From Corinectria fuckeliana (Eukaryota; Ascomycota; Sordariomycetes; Hypocreales; Nectriaceae): 64,000 nt of DNA. A program made the translations under genes and the position numbers. Every line of letters begins with the position of its first letter. Within the stretch, counting starts at the first letter, position 1. The stretch covers positions 248,001-312,000 of the forward strand of contig WPDH01000292.1 of NCBI GenBank assembly GCA_019137255.1, read 5' to 3'. Below, piece by piece: positions 44,201 through 56,047 of the stretch. Below the pieces are notes generated by a model. That model saw only the letters and a list, made by a program, of their open reading frames with translations. It was not told the DNA's origin and did not search any database.

Positions 44201-46379
44201 GAACAAACTGCCCCTTGAGCGGCAAAAAGGGGAGGACTGCAGTCTGCCACAAGGACTTTCAGGGAACCTTCATCATAAGGAAGAGTTCTGGGTAAGGCGA
44301 AGGTCCAGGAATTTCAATCAAGTACCAGGCTAACTACAAGGTAGGTCGGAAAACAAAACCGCTCTGTCGGTGGCCTCCCCATGCGTGTGTTCCGTCACCT
44401 CGCCGGAGCGGGTTGACCTCGAAGCCTAGAACACAACCAACCTCAACATCGAGCCCGGCTCCAGTTATAGCTCCATGTACGGTTTCCTCGTGCTTCGATT
44501 ACCGTACATTGCACTCGCTTCTCCGCGAATGTACCCCGGACCCGTGGGCCCGCCTTTCTAGATCTTCCAACGATAAACACCGCCAGGGCACTGCTCAGCA
44601 GCTGGCCTAGCCCTGTGGGGTCTATCTCTCAGACAAGAACAAGGCGAATCAAAAGGGGGGCTCAAGGCAAGGAAGACGGTGCCAGGAATACGTGGTGCTA
44701 CGCCAGTACCGACTACCCTCTACACTACAATCTGCATGTAAAAGTGCTTTCCCCTTGTCGGTCTTGTGCAAACTGCCGGCGCCTCTTTTCCTACGTCACC
44801 CATTCATCTATCCATCTCCCCGGCTCTTTCCGCAGTCAATCTACGTCTCGATTCTTGGATCTCGGGCTTAGCCTTCTCTCTCGGTTCCGCATCTGTATGT
44901 CCGGCCATGAGGCTCGGGGATGTACGCAGCCAACTCCACGATGTCGACTCTTCAACTTCGCTTGGATCCGTGGACCCTGTCTAGCGCTGGAAGGCTTGTC
45001 CAGACTTCAGACGTCACGATAACCTCGAGGCCCCCGCAAGGGAGGGCAGAGCCTCAGCCCCACTAGTCTGGATCGGAAGAGTGTTCTGGGGTACATGCGT
45101 GGCGTCCCTTAGGTTCCCGATATTCGTGCTGTCTCGCGGCAGGCAATCGACGGTCACAGGGTGGCATTAGGTTGGGCTGGGCGTCCACACGTCGTTGTGT
45201 TTGAGCACTAAGCTAAGAGAGCCGGGGCAGTGGACTACGATCCACAGCGATATGATCTCGGTGGGTACAAGATGGCCGCCAGGGGCCTGGACAGCGATTT
45301 ATTAGTCGCTACAGGCGGCAGCGGCTCGCCTCGCTTCGCACCCGACACTCGCTTGGCCCTTGGAAACCCTGGGCGCCATGCTCGTCGATGCCATGTGCTA
45401 GGCGTGCCTTGGCTCGCAAGGGTCTTGGGCCTCAATGGGCAGCTATGTATGGATCCAGGACCTTGCTCGACCTTGCTCGACCAATCCCTCAAGCTGGACC
45501 TCCCGATAGGCCAGGTCATGATGATGCCCGCGTCGTTGCTGTGGTCCTCGCTGATTGGATTGATGCCCGATGGACATTGCTCTACAACAACAGCAAGTGT
45601 CGCGTCGCAATGGTCTAGCCTTCACCTTGCCCATCATCGTCCACCATTTTCCATCTTGGATGATTACGAAGTATTTTCTACTCTTGCAATGTTTCAATGA
45701 CACCAATCGGCGCTCCCCACACACCTCCAAGGACGACGCCGAGAACCGCCGTGACGAGCAAGCTGCGTATGCGTCTCGAGGCAGTTCCTCTGGCCAAGCC
45801 ACTCCACCCACCAGTTTCACGATCTAGACGCAAGGGAAGCCTCAAACGTAGGCAAGAGTGAGGGGTTTTTGCACTGCGGGGATCCAGTACAGACGGGCAA
45901 AGGGGGGAAGCCTGGCAACTTTCCTACCCTGCACCAGCGGCCAGCAAATCTCACCAAGCGCAGGGTAAAGGGATGAGATGCTACGGCAGGGCGTCAATGG
46001 AGCCGAACCTCCTGATATTGACGTTCCAATATAGGACGAGTGGCTATTACATAGTAAGTAGCTTACGGTTTGTGAAGAGTTGAGCACCCAACAAACACTG
46101 AGGCCACGTAGCAAATGTCCCTAGCCCCTGTTCGATTATAAATTCATTCTGTCCTTCTCGCTTAGATAATCAGTTCCTGTGTAAGCAGAATGGAGGATGA
46201 AGGATGAAGGATGAAGGATGACCATCCTGTCGTCTCTCACCACCAGAAGGCGCGCCCTTCGGTTGTCGTGACATCCCACTACCTAGTAGCTTTAAAGCGT
46301 TGCCTGTCTCCCCCTCCTCACAACACAATGGAGCAGTTCAGGACCCATACGCGCCATCTCACGATCCCATGATCCCGTG
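44201..46379. other. Intergenic with protein-like fragments
   Basis: Several mutually overlapping open frames (44766-44984, 45230-45700, 45570-45827, all plus) look partly protein-like but cannot be joined or named. A 7-bp tandem repeat, ggatgaa, occurs four times at 46192-46220. The sequence before 46380 serves as promoter for the MFS gene. Confidence 0.35.
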
Positions 46380-46902
46380 ATGGATTTCAGCTACAACCAC
46401 AACGCGGCAGGTGGCGGGAGCACCACCTCAGTTCGATCGGCCATGTTCCCCCTGCAGTCCTTGGCCCCAAGCGTCAAGACCAGCAGAGGAGAAGCCGTCC
46501 CAGACGACCAGAACGGCATCTTCACCCACCATCGCCAGCCCCCTCCGCCGACAGTCGACAACGGCTCGGCGCCGGGACGAGCCGCCTCGGAACCAGCCGT
46601 GTCGCCCTCGCCGGCCGCGGGCTTCTCCAGGGCTCGGCGCGTCGCCGTCATCGTCACCCTCGCGGGCATCAGCCTCCTCAACACCATGGGCTCCGGCATC
46701 CTCATCGCCGCGCTCCCGCGCATCGCCGCCGAGCTCGGCCTCGCCGAGAGCCTGATCCTGTGGCCGGCCGCCGTCTACGCCCTGGCCGCCGGGTGCCTGC
46801 TGCTCATCTTTGGCGCCGCCGCCGACGTCGTCGGGCCCAAGCCCACGTGGCTCGCCGGCAGCTTCCTGTTCATGGCCTTCACGCTGGGCGTCGGGCTGGC
46901 GC

Positions 46903-46918
46903 GCACGGCCGCACGGCC
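46903..46918 (+). repeat. 8-bp tandem duplication causing a frameshift
   Basis: gcacggcc occurs twice in a row inside the MFS gene. The reading frame before and after differs by two bases. Confidence 0.85.
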
Positions 46919-47167
46919 GCCCAGCTGATCCTGCTGCGGACGCTGCTCGGCGCGTCCATCGCCATGTGCCTGCCCACGGCCGTCGGCCTGATCGCCAACA
47001 CGTTCCCCAAGGGCGCGTGGCGCAACGCGGCGCTTGCCTTGAACGGCATGGGCAGCCCCCTGGGCTACGCGCTCGGCTTGGTCCTGGGAGGCGTCTTCAC
47101 CGACACCGTCGGGTGGCGGTTGGCCTACTACATGAGCGCCGCCGTCAACCTCTGCCTCTCGACGTGC

Positions 47168-47195
47168 GCCGTCTGGTCCCTGCCGTCTGGTCCCT
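47168..47195 (+). repeat. 14-bp tandem duplication causing a frameshift
   Basis: gccgtctggtccct occurs twice in a row and is followed by the first eight bases of a third copy. Removal of one unit restores the frame from CAVWSLPS into VPVSGERKW. Confidence 0.85.
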
Positions 47196-48392
47196 GCCGT
47201 CTGTGCCCGTCAGCGGCGAGCGGAAGTGGACGGCGCGTCTGGCGCACGAGATCGACTGGGTTGGCGCCGTCGCCTTGAGTGCCGCCCTCGGGATGCTGCT
47301 CTACGTCCTGGCCATGGTGTCTTCCTCGTACAAGCGGCTCGACGACGCCGCAAACATCGCCCTCTTGAGCGTTTCCCTTGCGCTGCTGGCGGCCTTTCCG
47401 TTCTGGATGGACCGTCAGGTCAAGCTGGGACGACCGGCGCTGATACCAAACAGTCTCTGGAGCAACTCTTCCTTCACATCCGTGTGCATCGCCGTCTTCC
47501 TCTGCTGGGCCTCCCTCAACGGCATCGAGTACTTTACAACACTCTAGTATGTCCCTCCCCACCGCCGACAAGCGCGGTATTCTGCTAACACTGGACCAAC
47601 AGCTTCCAGAAGATCGAGGGCTTGTCAGCCTTGCAGAGCTCTCTGCGATTCCTACCCCACGTCATCATGGGCGTCGCGGTGAACATCGTCACCGCGCTCA
47701 TCATCTCGCGAGTCAAAGTCCGAACCCTGGCCGTCGTGTCAGCGCTCATCACCATGGTAGCCGCGCCTCTCATGGCGACGGTCGACGTGGGAGAAAACTT
47801 CTGGCTTGCGCCGTTTTGGGCCATGTTCCTTTCTCCCGTTAATCCGGATGGTAAGTGCGACCGTTGTTGACCCTTTACTCAAATGCCGTGACTAACCAGC
47901 GCAGTGCTCTTTACGGTGTCGAACCTCGTCATCTCAGATGCGTACCCCCTTGAGATGCAGTCTTTGGCGGGCGGAGTGTTCAACGAGGTCGCACAGTTTG
48001 GGAACTCGGTTGGCCTAGCCGTCACTGCCGCTATCGCAGCGTCGGTTACAGAACAATCTGGAGTCAAGGATCATGAGCTTGCGCTTATGAAAGGCTACCG
48101 AGCTGCGTTTTGGTCCATCTTTGCAAGTTGTGCAATTGTCACAGCTGTCCTGTGGTTCGGGCTTAGAAAGGGAGGCATTGTTGGCAAGAAAGAGGACTAG
48201 TTCTTCATTCTCTCTTCTCAAATAAGCTAGAGTCTAGAGAAGCATATAGAGATAGAAAAACAGACTTCGGACGTAACAATACTCGACGACCCGACCCGGC
48301 CCTGTTGCGAATTCTGTCTTGCTGCAGCTGATTACCGCACCCATGAACCATCGGCTGTCATCGGGTGAAAATAATGCACCTCATTACCATCT

Positions 48393-51300
48393 TTAGGCGA
48401 GTATGGGACCGACCGCTTCTACAACGCTCATGGCCCTTGGATTTATATTCGTCGTCACCCAAATACCGACACACCTCTTGACGTCAGGATCGGACTCGGG
48501 AGGTTCCGAATCGAGACAGCCCTGACTAACACGAACTGAGCGGTAATTGCTATGCGGTATACGGTTGTGAGAAGGTGCTGAAAGGTGACAACATCTGCTT
48601 GTGCTTGTGTGAAACTGCAGCTTGTTTAGCTCCACATTCATGATCAAGGCCTTACATTAGACGAGAAAGACGTAGTAGGACTTACAGTTACTCCGTCTTT
48701 TGTCTCCATAATGTCCATGGAAACCACGCGTTCGCCGTCATCTAGGTATACGGAAGAGGTCTCCCCTTCGACCTGTCCGGCGTGTCTGCGGAATTGGCCG
48801 CCCCCATACTCGAAGATAAAACCCACGAGGTGGCTTCTGGAGTTGCTAAAGACGGCTTTGATCCTGGAAACATGGAGCCATTCGCCTTGTTTATCCTGGA
48901 CTTGCCAGAACAGCTTGCCGGGTGCGGAGCAGTTTGGCCAGACGTCCGGCAGGTCATGCAAGGTTAAAGTACCGGGATAAGACTTGGGCGGCCGAGTGAC
49001 GACATGGACGTAGTCATATTGGTGGCTAAACCCCCATACAAGGCCCCACTAGTATACAGTTAGCAACGTTGGTCTAGGGCAGATAGCCAAGCAAGGATAT
49101 CCTCACCAAGTCCTCAAAACGATTCTCGACGAATGAATACGTCTGTGTGCGAGGCCGGCCTCCGAAACGTAAGTCAACCCTCTTCTCTTCTGTTCCCGCC
49201 GTGTCGATCCGAATCCCAGTGATCTTTCCGCTGTATTCCTGCGGGTTGATCCCCTCTTGGGTTCGCCAGATGATCAAGCTGGCAATCCTTTCTCCACGCT
49301 TCAGTTCTAGGTCAGAAGCCCCTTGAAACCATTGGCCTACATATACAGGTACATCTGAATCCCAAAAGTCGATGCAGAGTCCAGAAATATGGCAGGGGCA
49401 CCGTGGCCCGTCAGCAATAATGCCAACTGATATTCTGATACGTCGGATGTTGGAGAGTATAACAGTTGTAAAGCAGCCGCCAGGTGCGTTGACGTCCCAA
49501 GGTGCCCGCCTCAAATGAAAATCGTCCACGGGGAAGCCCTGCGAGCGTTCTTTGTCCTTAGGACGTTGAGCCAGAACCTTTAGTGGGGATTTCGCCATCA
49601 TGTCCGGGGCAACTGTTTGGCGGATTAAGCTGAACGATTTAGTGAGAGACCACGTGGAAAGCTACGTGTATCATTTCGTTAGTCATGGATGTTTATGTTG
49701 TGCTTGCGGGTAAAGGGCGCTCGTACTTGAACTCTCACAATGATGGCCGTGATGTTTCGTCTTGTAGACGGTCCAAGGTCTAACGCAGTATGTGACTGGG
49801 CGGCATTTGCAGAGGCTTTGGCTTTGAAACGCCGACATTCCAGGTTTCTCCCAAAGTTGGTGACAATCTAGGATATGTTAGTCACCAAGATGTTATAACT
49901 TCCCGACTATTGGGTCGATCCGACATTAGTGGCGGAGATAGTGCAACGTACCTTGACAATCTGAAGCGAATCGTCTGCTGTAGGCTCATCGTCCCCAAAC
50001 TGTACATCAACAATGCGTTCTCCTCCAGCGCCGTCTAGCGCAAGGGACTTCTCCATGCAAGCCGAAATCCTGCCCATTATGTGTGTTCGGCCCCTCATGC
50101 CAAATGATCGCTCCGTACCGTTCGAATAGAAGAATGCAAACCCTCGAATGAATCCATAGCACCCATCACGGAAAACTACGACTCGATTGAGAAGAGATAG
50201 TTGGGTTCCAGAAGGACCTCCAAAGTCCATGTTGAGAATAAAAGTCGACTCACGCTCCGTGTGTTGTGGTTCGAGTGTATCAAGTGGAATCGATATGCCC
50301 GAAGACAAGTCAGGCTCGACAGGATGCCAAAGACACGCAGAGACATTAACCGCCCTAGCTAAGCTACTTTCTGGAGGATCTTTGGCTGTCGAGTCACGGC
50401 GATGTTCGAGAAGCTGGACCGAGACAAATTTGCATGCCTAGGCGGAATTAGAGACACGTACAGTGTATAGAGGGCTTGGAACTTACATCGAGACCTATCA
50501 TGGCCCCAGAAAGTCGGTACCCAGGTCGTGGCTCCAAGGTGGCAATTCCAACGCCATTAACGAGATTATCAGTCATGCCAGCGGCTTTGTAAGACACGCA
50601 GCCAGCGTCATTCTCGACCCGAAACCCAAGACCAACAATGCCGCTGATAGAGCTGGCAACCCGAATGCCCGTCAATCGTTCCTGTGGCGTGAAGTGGAAG
50701 CGAGTCTCGGATAAGGGTAGAATAAGACCAGCACGAGAAAGCTCTGTTGGAGGAGAGATTCCATCTCCATTGAAAACTCTCACACCGCAAACATAGACAA
50801 GGCAGTCAAATCTTAGAAATGACACTGATATCTCAGTTGGCTTGTTCTTTGAGCCTGCAGCGTGAAAAAGGAGGCACTGGGTTCCAAACAAGCGCATGCC
50901 CACACCGCAGCTGATTGAACCGTCACGTCGAGCAAGACCTCGGGCTACTTGGCCAGCTTCCCACCCACAACCAGCCAACTGTGGGTCGACGGTGCAATCC
51001 TCTCTCACACAAACATCCTGATTGAGGAGTGGTATCAAGCACTGAGTTATATGGCCAAGACTGTGCCAGATTCGTTGCCGATTGCACATTTGGCGATAGG
51101 ACTGCTCGCGTAGGGCATACTTGATGGTGAAATACAGTTTGCACCAGTCGGGTTTCGAATTTGACAGAGACAGAGATCCGTGATTCAGAGGCGGAAAGAA
51201 GTTCATCTCCTTATCTGCTGCAAAACGGCTAGCCCAGAAGGATTGGGGAAGACGACTGGGCTTAGTGAGGTGGGCGATCGATTTAGACGAAAGCCTAAGG

Positions 51301-52014
51301 TTGCAAAGGTCCGAGGATCTCATGAAGGCAATCAAATAGTACCTTAATTCGTAAGGCATCTGCGAGAATTTGTCTGGGGTAGCCGAGGTGAGGGGGAGAA
51401 AACCGTCTTCGGTAAGAGGCAGCTTCGGGGCAGAAAGATCGAAGGCCAGGACGTGGGGTTCGATCAGCAGAAACTGCCATTCGGAGGGGAAGAGACCCAA
51501 AGGTGGGGTCCAGAACTTGGAAGCGCCGCCAAAGTTGTGGGCGGTATATGATGCGTAGGAATTGTCCCATGGAAGGCAGTAGAGAAGGTTAAAAAGGTAT
51601 GTTGCGATCAACTGAGGGTCGTGAGTTTGGCTCGTAAATGATTCAATTCGTGCCAGCAGGAGTTGCCAGCAGGCATCGTGGAATGCAAAAACCCAGGATC
51701 CAGTGGAGGGCGTGTACCTTAGCGGATGTTGACTTAGGTTGTTCTCTGAACCTGTATACGAGGTTTTTGCATTGCAGCTGGCGTGGAGAGTATCGGATCT
51801 GAGGAAGCCGATTCCCGTGAGAGAAGGCGCGGTTCGTCCTTTTAGAGATTTGACTTGAAAGGTGTGAGCAGCAATGCAAAGTGGCGTTTCTCGGAGCTTG
51901 TTTGGCTGCTTTACCTGCTCGAATCTGACATAGCCACCTCTGTTCCTAAGTAAGAGGTGTACCAGCAGAGAGAGGTTCAAGATGCACCCCACACAGAATG
52001 CAAATATGGTCCAT
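48393..52014 (-). CDS. Large fungal F-box protein, seven exons, about 1077 aa, in-frame TAG in exon 1
   Basis: Exons 52014-51915, 51853-50487, 50437-49952, 49867-49727, 49661-49107, 49048-48686 and 48614-48393 join in frame by GT-AG introns. Exon 1 begins MDHICILCGVHLEP, the CxxCG start usual in a large fungal F-box group (annotated in other genomes with DUF7600, from memory). An F-box lies at about 196-244 (MPYELRYYLIAFMRSSDLCNLR), the long C-terminal part is beta-rich, and the end reads VKRCVGIWVTT and VEAVGPILA. Such proteins recruit substrates to SCF ubiquitin ligases. Codon 23 is TAG (51948-51946), followed in frame by the expected EQRWLCQIRA, so this allele may be inactive or start downstream. 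CAG to TAG is the RIP-type change. A start at 51992 would read intron as protein and is rejected. Confidence 0.72.
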
Positions 52015-53291
52015 TTTCAGGTTGGTAGAAGGCTTTTCCGCCGCCGGGATGCAGAAAGTCTGTCACGATAGACTGGCGGGCTCTCTATGTAGGATGACGG
52101 CGGCAGACGGTGATGGCGACAGATGATGATGACGGATGGTGATGAAGGATGGTGACGATGAATGGTGATGAAGGATGGTGGCGGTGTGTTGTTAGGTCCC
52201 CCCCACACCTAAGGTTGGTTGTGCCTGAGGCTGCTCGCGACTGAGGACAAATCAGAAACAGCGGCTGTGGTGCGTACTTGCCCTCGCTAAACAAATGAGC
52301 ATGCTTTAGACAGTTACCTTGGGCCGGAGTCTTAGATTGGCAAGGCGTCATAGTTAGGTCCTACCTAATGATCTGGTTAGAAGGTATTGTGTGGGAGCCA
52401 TGGTGCTCTCTTTACATTACTTCATTATGTATCACCATTATATTTGACACAAACTGCAAACCTGGGCCTTGTTAAGCTCTTCTGGTATTCCCTTACAATA
52501 AATCCCAGTGCGTTCTTTGGCACTCGCCTCCAAAGCTTCCCAGATTTAGACGCTGGGCTTTTCTTTTTTAGGTCCTTTGGTAGTATGAACGTACCCAGAA
52601 CCCCGCTGGCTACTTCGCAACCCCTTCGCTACCCGATCGCACGCCGCCCCTCGGCTTCTCTTCGACCGTGACCCTGTTACTGAGAAACAGATACACATGC
52701 TGGCTCCGTGAAGTCAACGTCGGCAGGTCTAGCGCTATCCGATGAATTCCAGCAGCAAAACAACCCGGCAATGCTGCAAGGATAGCACTCTCAGCTCTCG
52801 AAGTGCTGATGATGCAACCTCACTTCCTCAAGGTAAGGTCGACCAAGCTGACCGCAAGATCCGGCCAGCACAGTCTTACTCGTCAATGAGATACTATATA
52901 AATAGCTATATATAGCCATGGGTATGTCGTTTCAATCGCGAATTCACGGAGCAACTCTCCACATGTTTGGGGTAACGAGACTAGCGAAGAGCCATTAGTG
53001 CCAAACCCCCAAAGGCCACAACACCCCCAATTGCTCCCACGTACCTCCAATGGACTTCACCGCTCGCGCATGCCTGCCGCCTTGCCCCGCAACCTCCAGA
53101 CACCATCCGGGAGATGCATCCGAGGCAACGAGCATGGGGGCCGTGGCCGTGGCCGACTTGAGCCACAAAGACCGAACATCGCTCGGGTTTGGTCTCTCAT
53201 GTCAATCATCCATCAGCACTAGATCGCGGCCTGAGCAGCTCGTCTCCCCCCCGCACCACGCCGAAGTAGAAACGCTGGCGACTCCGGCAAC
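52015..53291. other. Divergent promoter region of F-box gene and MFS permease
   Basis: A degenerate trinucleotide-like stretch (gatggtgatgaaggatgg) lies at 52090-52190. A TATA-like run (actatataaatagctatatata) lies at 52891-52916, about 375 bases before the permease start. No gene is seen in between. Confidence 0.5.
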
Positions 53292-55037
53292 ATGGCTGAT
53301 CGTCGAGACCCCGCGGGGGCGCTCCCGGCGACGGACAGCGCCCGCAAGAGCGACGTCAGACAGGAAATCGAAGATGTGGACAAGCCTACCGCCGTCGCGG
53401 CCGAAAACCAGCCGCACGAGATGTACACCGAGGCCCTCGCCCGCTACCCCAACGACGAGGCCATCGACGCCGCCGCCGAGTGGAGGGTTCGCCGGAAGCT
53501 CGACCGCCGCATCATCCCGCTCCTGGGCATCTGCTACTTTTTCTACTACGTCGACAAGACGACCCTGTAAGGCTCGGCACCGTCATCTCCGGATGGCTTT
53601 AGTATTGACCCAGGACCAGCTCTTATGCCGCCATCTTCGGCCTCAAGGAGGACCTCGACCTGCAGGGCGACGAGTACTCCTGGCTCTCCAGCAGCTTCTA
53701 CTTCGGCTGGCTCATCTGGGCCATCCCGTCCAACCTGGTCATGCAGCGCAGCCCGCCCGGCCACTACCTGGCCTTCAACATCTTCATGTGGGGAGCGCTG
53801 TTGATGACCCAGGCCACCGCCAAGAGCTTTGCCGGTCTGCTCGCCCTGAGGATCCTCTCCGGCGCTTTCGAGGCCATTGCCGATCCGGCCTTTATGCTCA
53901 TCACCTCCATGTACTTCACCCGCGCCGAGCAGCCCACGCGCATCGCTGCGTGGTACGCCTTCAATGGTATCGGTGTTGCGGGCGGCGGTCTCATCGGTTT
54001 GTGCCTCCCATCTCCCCGACAAATCCCGTACTAACAGCCGCGCCACTTAGGCTACGGCATCGGAAGCATCAACGGCGCCCTCCAATCCTGGCGATACGAG
54101 TTCCTCGTCGTGGGCGCCTTCTGCTCCTTCTGGGCCATCGTCCTCGTGCTCCTGCTGCCCAACTCTCCGCGCACCATCCGGGGCTTCACGCGCGACGAAA
54201 AGCTCATCATGATCGCGCGCATGCGGCGCAACCAGACGGGCATCGAGCAGCGCAGCATCAACTGGGACCATGTCAAGGAGGCGTACCTGGACTACAAGAC
54301 GTGGCTGTTCACGCTGCTGGGCTTCGTGTCCAACGTGCCCAACGGCGGCATCTCCAACTTCTCCACGCTCGTCATCAAGGGCCTCGGCTTCGATACCCTG
54401 CACACGGCCCTGCTCGGCATTCCCCAGGGCGCTCTCGTCGTCGTTTGGATCGGGCTCGGCGCGCTGGCTAACCAGTACATGCCGCCCAACAGCAGGACCC
54501 TCGTCAGCGCCATCTTCATGGTGCCCACCATTGCCGGCGCGCTGGGCTTCCTCCTTGCTCCCGCCGATGCCTACGTTGGCCGATTGATTTGCTTGTGAGT
54601 GCTCCTCGGTCCCCAAACCCAGTCGGCCCACCGCCCTGACCACTTGTCGCAGTTACCTCACCGGCTCCTACCAGGCTTCCTTCGTCATCTGCCTCTCCCT
54701 CATCACCTCCAACACCGGCGGCCAGTCCAAGAAGCTTATCGTGTCGGGGATGATCTGGTTCGGTGCGTGCGTCGGCAACATCGCCAGCCCCTTCTTCTAC
54801 CGCTCCGAGCAGGCGCCCTCGTACCACCTGGGCATCGGCTCGCTGCTCGTGGCCAACTGCATCGAGGTTGCCCTCTTCTTCATCCTCCGCTACAGCTTCA
54901 AGTGGGAGAACAGGCGCAAGGAGAAGCAGCGTGCCGCCATGCGCGCTGCGGGCATTGACCCCGCGGATCTGCTCAACGCCACGGCCTTTACGGACATGAC
55001 GGACAAGGAGAACCCCAACTTTGCGTACGTGTACTAG
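53292..55037 (+). CDS. MFS anion:cation symporter, allantoate-permease type, 526 aa
   Basis: Exons 53292-53566, 53620-53996, 54051-54594 and 54653-55037 join in frame, with introns of 53-58 bases. An acidic N-terminus leads to RRKLDRRIIPLLGICYFFYYVDKTTL, the usual helix-1 region of the ACS family (Dal5, Tna1, Fen2 relatives). It is followed by LSYAAIFGLKEDLDL, by IPSNLVMQR near helix 2-3, and by RILSGAFEAIADPAFMLITSMYF and EQPTRIAAWYAFNGIG around helices 4-5. The middle loop (GFTRDEKLIMIARMRRNQTG) and six C-terminal helices are complete. Such carriers import allantoate, nicotinate, pantothenate or similar carboxylates with protons through the plasma membrane; the substrate here cannot be told. 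Length and all helices look intact. The start is the first ATG in frame; another frame from 53050 is spurious. Confidence 0.9.
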
Positions 55038-56047
55038 TGCTGTGAGATTATTTGCTTGAGATAGTTATCGCCATTAGCGACAATTGCATGATTGGGAGCG
55101 TAAACGAACGACAAAGCCGTTAACAAATAACAAACAGCTATCCCCAGATTGCCACGTCTGTTTGACTCTCAAGTATACAGCCGTCTTGCCCTTCCGAGGA
55201 ATCCAGTTCCTCTTCACATGTAATCTCTAAGCCTCCACCCCCTACGTAGTAACCTAGCCCCCACGTCGCCCTAGGCCTGGTATCCCCACACACTCGGTCA
55301 ACGTTAAACTAAGCATCACCCCCCTCGGTAGTCCTTTCAGGGATGAAATGTGGAAGCGTCTCCCCCTGAATGGGACGGGCTCCCTTGTCATTATGATACA
55401 TCTCTTCTCGCCACGTCGCCACCGTCCCCGACGCCCTCGTGGCAGAGATGCACACGCCCCCCTCGCCGAGTCCCGACTGTTTTCTCTGTCCCTGTCGCCT
55501 CCCTTTAAAAAAGCAAGTCGTCCTACTTCGTGCCTATGTAACTAGCTAAAGTAGCCCGGTGCCGGGGTAGAATCTGTTCATCGTACTAGTACGAATGGGA
55601 TCGGATCATGTGTTAAGCGAAGTCTCCAACCCCGGTGCAAACAATTATGACCTTAGATCAACGCTTCACAGCGCCGGCAGTAACCTTTCGAGAGGAGTCT
55701 CTGTCTCTGACACCTAGGCCTAGCCCTCCCTTTCTAGGGGATACCCATTAGTCCTATCCATTCTCAAGTCAGTACAGTCACAACGTCGAAATGAGCACTC
55801 TGATGTCTTGCAACAATGCTAAATTGATCTAATAATAGTCAAAGTGCTTGTTAAAAGATAGCCTCCGCCGCCACTTCCCGCCAAACCGGTCGCCCCTTTT
55901 GATTGGTGTGTGATCACTTTGATCGCTTCTTAACTCGCTGTCCTTGACACCTTCCCCCAAATCGCTGCTTGAGACCTAATCCTTGCCTCAACATTCGTCA
56001 CCGTGTGCCACCGTACACCCCCGGTGGCGTCGTCTCCTCAATCACCC
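55038..56047. other. Convergent intergenic region
   Basis: It separates the 3' ends of the permease and the Argonaute genes. No gene or repeat is apparent. Confidence 0.5.

Larger units (their letters stand above)
46380..48200 (+). pseudogene. MFS drug:H+ antiporter (DHA2-type), broken by two frameshifts
   Basis: Coding segments 46380-47546, 47603-47850 and 47905-48200 are joined by two normal introns (gtatgt...caacag; gtaagt...gcgcag). The protein starts with about 85 polar residues and then many hydrophobic helices, with ILIAALPRIAAELGL, LPTAVGLIANTFPKG, LGYALGLVLGGVFTD and RLAYYMSAAVN, typical of the 14-helix DHA2 family (Atr1/Atr2-like) in the plasma or vacuolar membrane. An 8-bp tandem duplication at 46903-46918 and a 14-bp one at 47168-47195 each shift the frame. 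Without the extra copies the gene would code for about 562 residues, normal for the family. As written, translation ends at 46928. Unless these are assembly errors, it is a young pseudogene, since the rest is free of damage. Confidence 0.85.

Noticed and set aside
51855..51992. F-box protein start at 51992 giving a continuous 514-codon frame
   Set aside because: Its first 46 codons read through a canonical intron (51914-51854) in a frame unlike the family. The homologous start is at 52014, with a TAG at codon 23.
53050..54471. 473-codon plus-strand frame over the permease gene
   Set aside because: It is the wrong frame of the GC-rich permease gene. The spliced frame starting at 53292 encodes a complete MFS protein.
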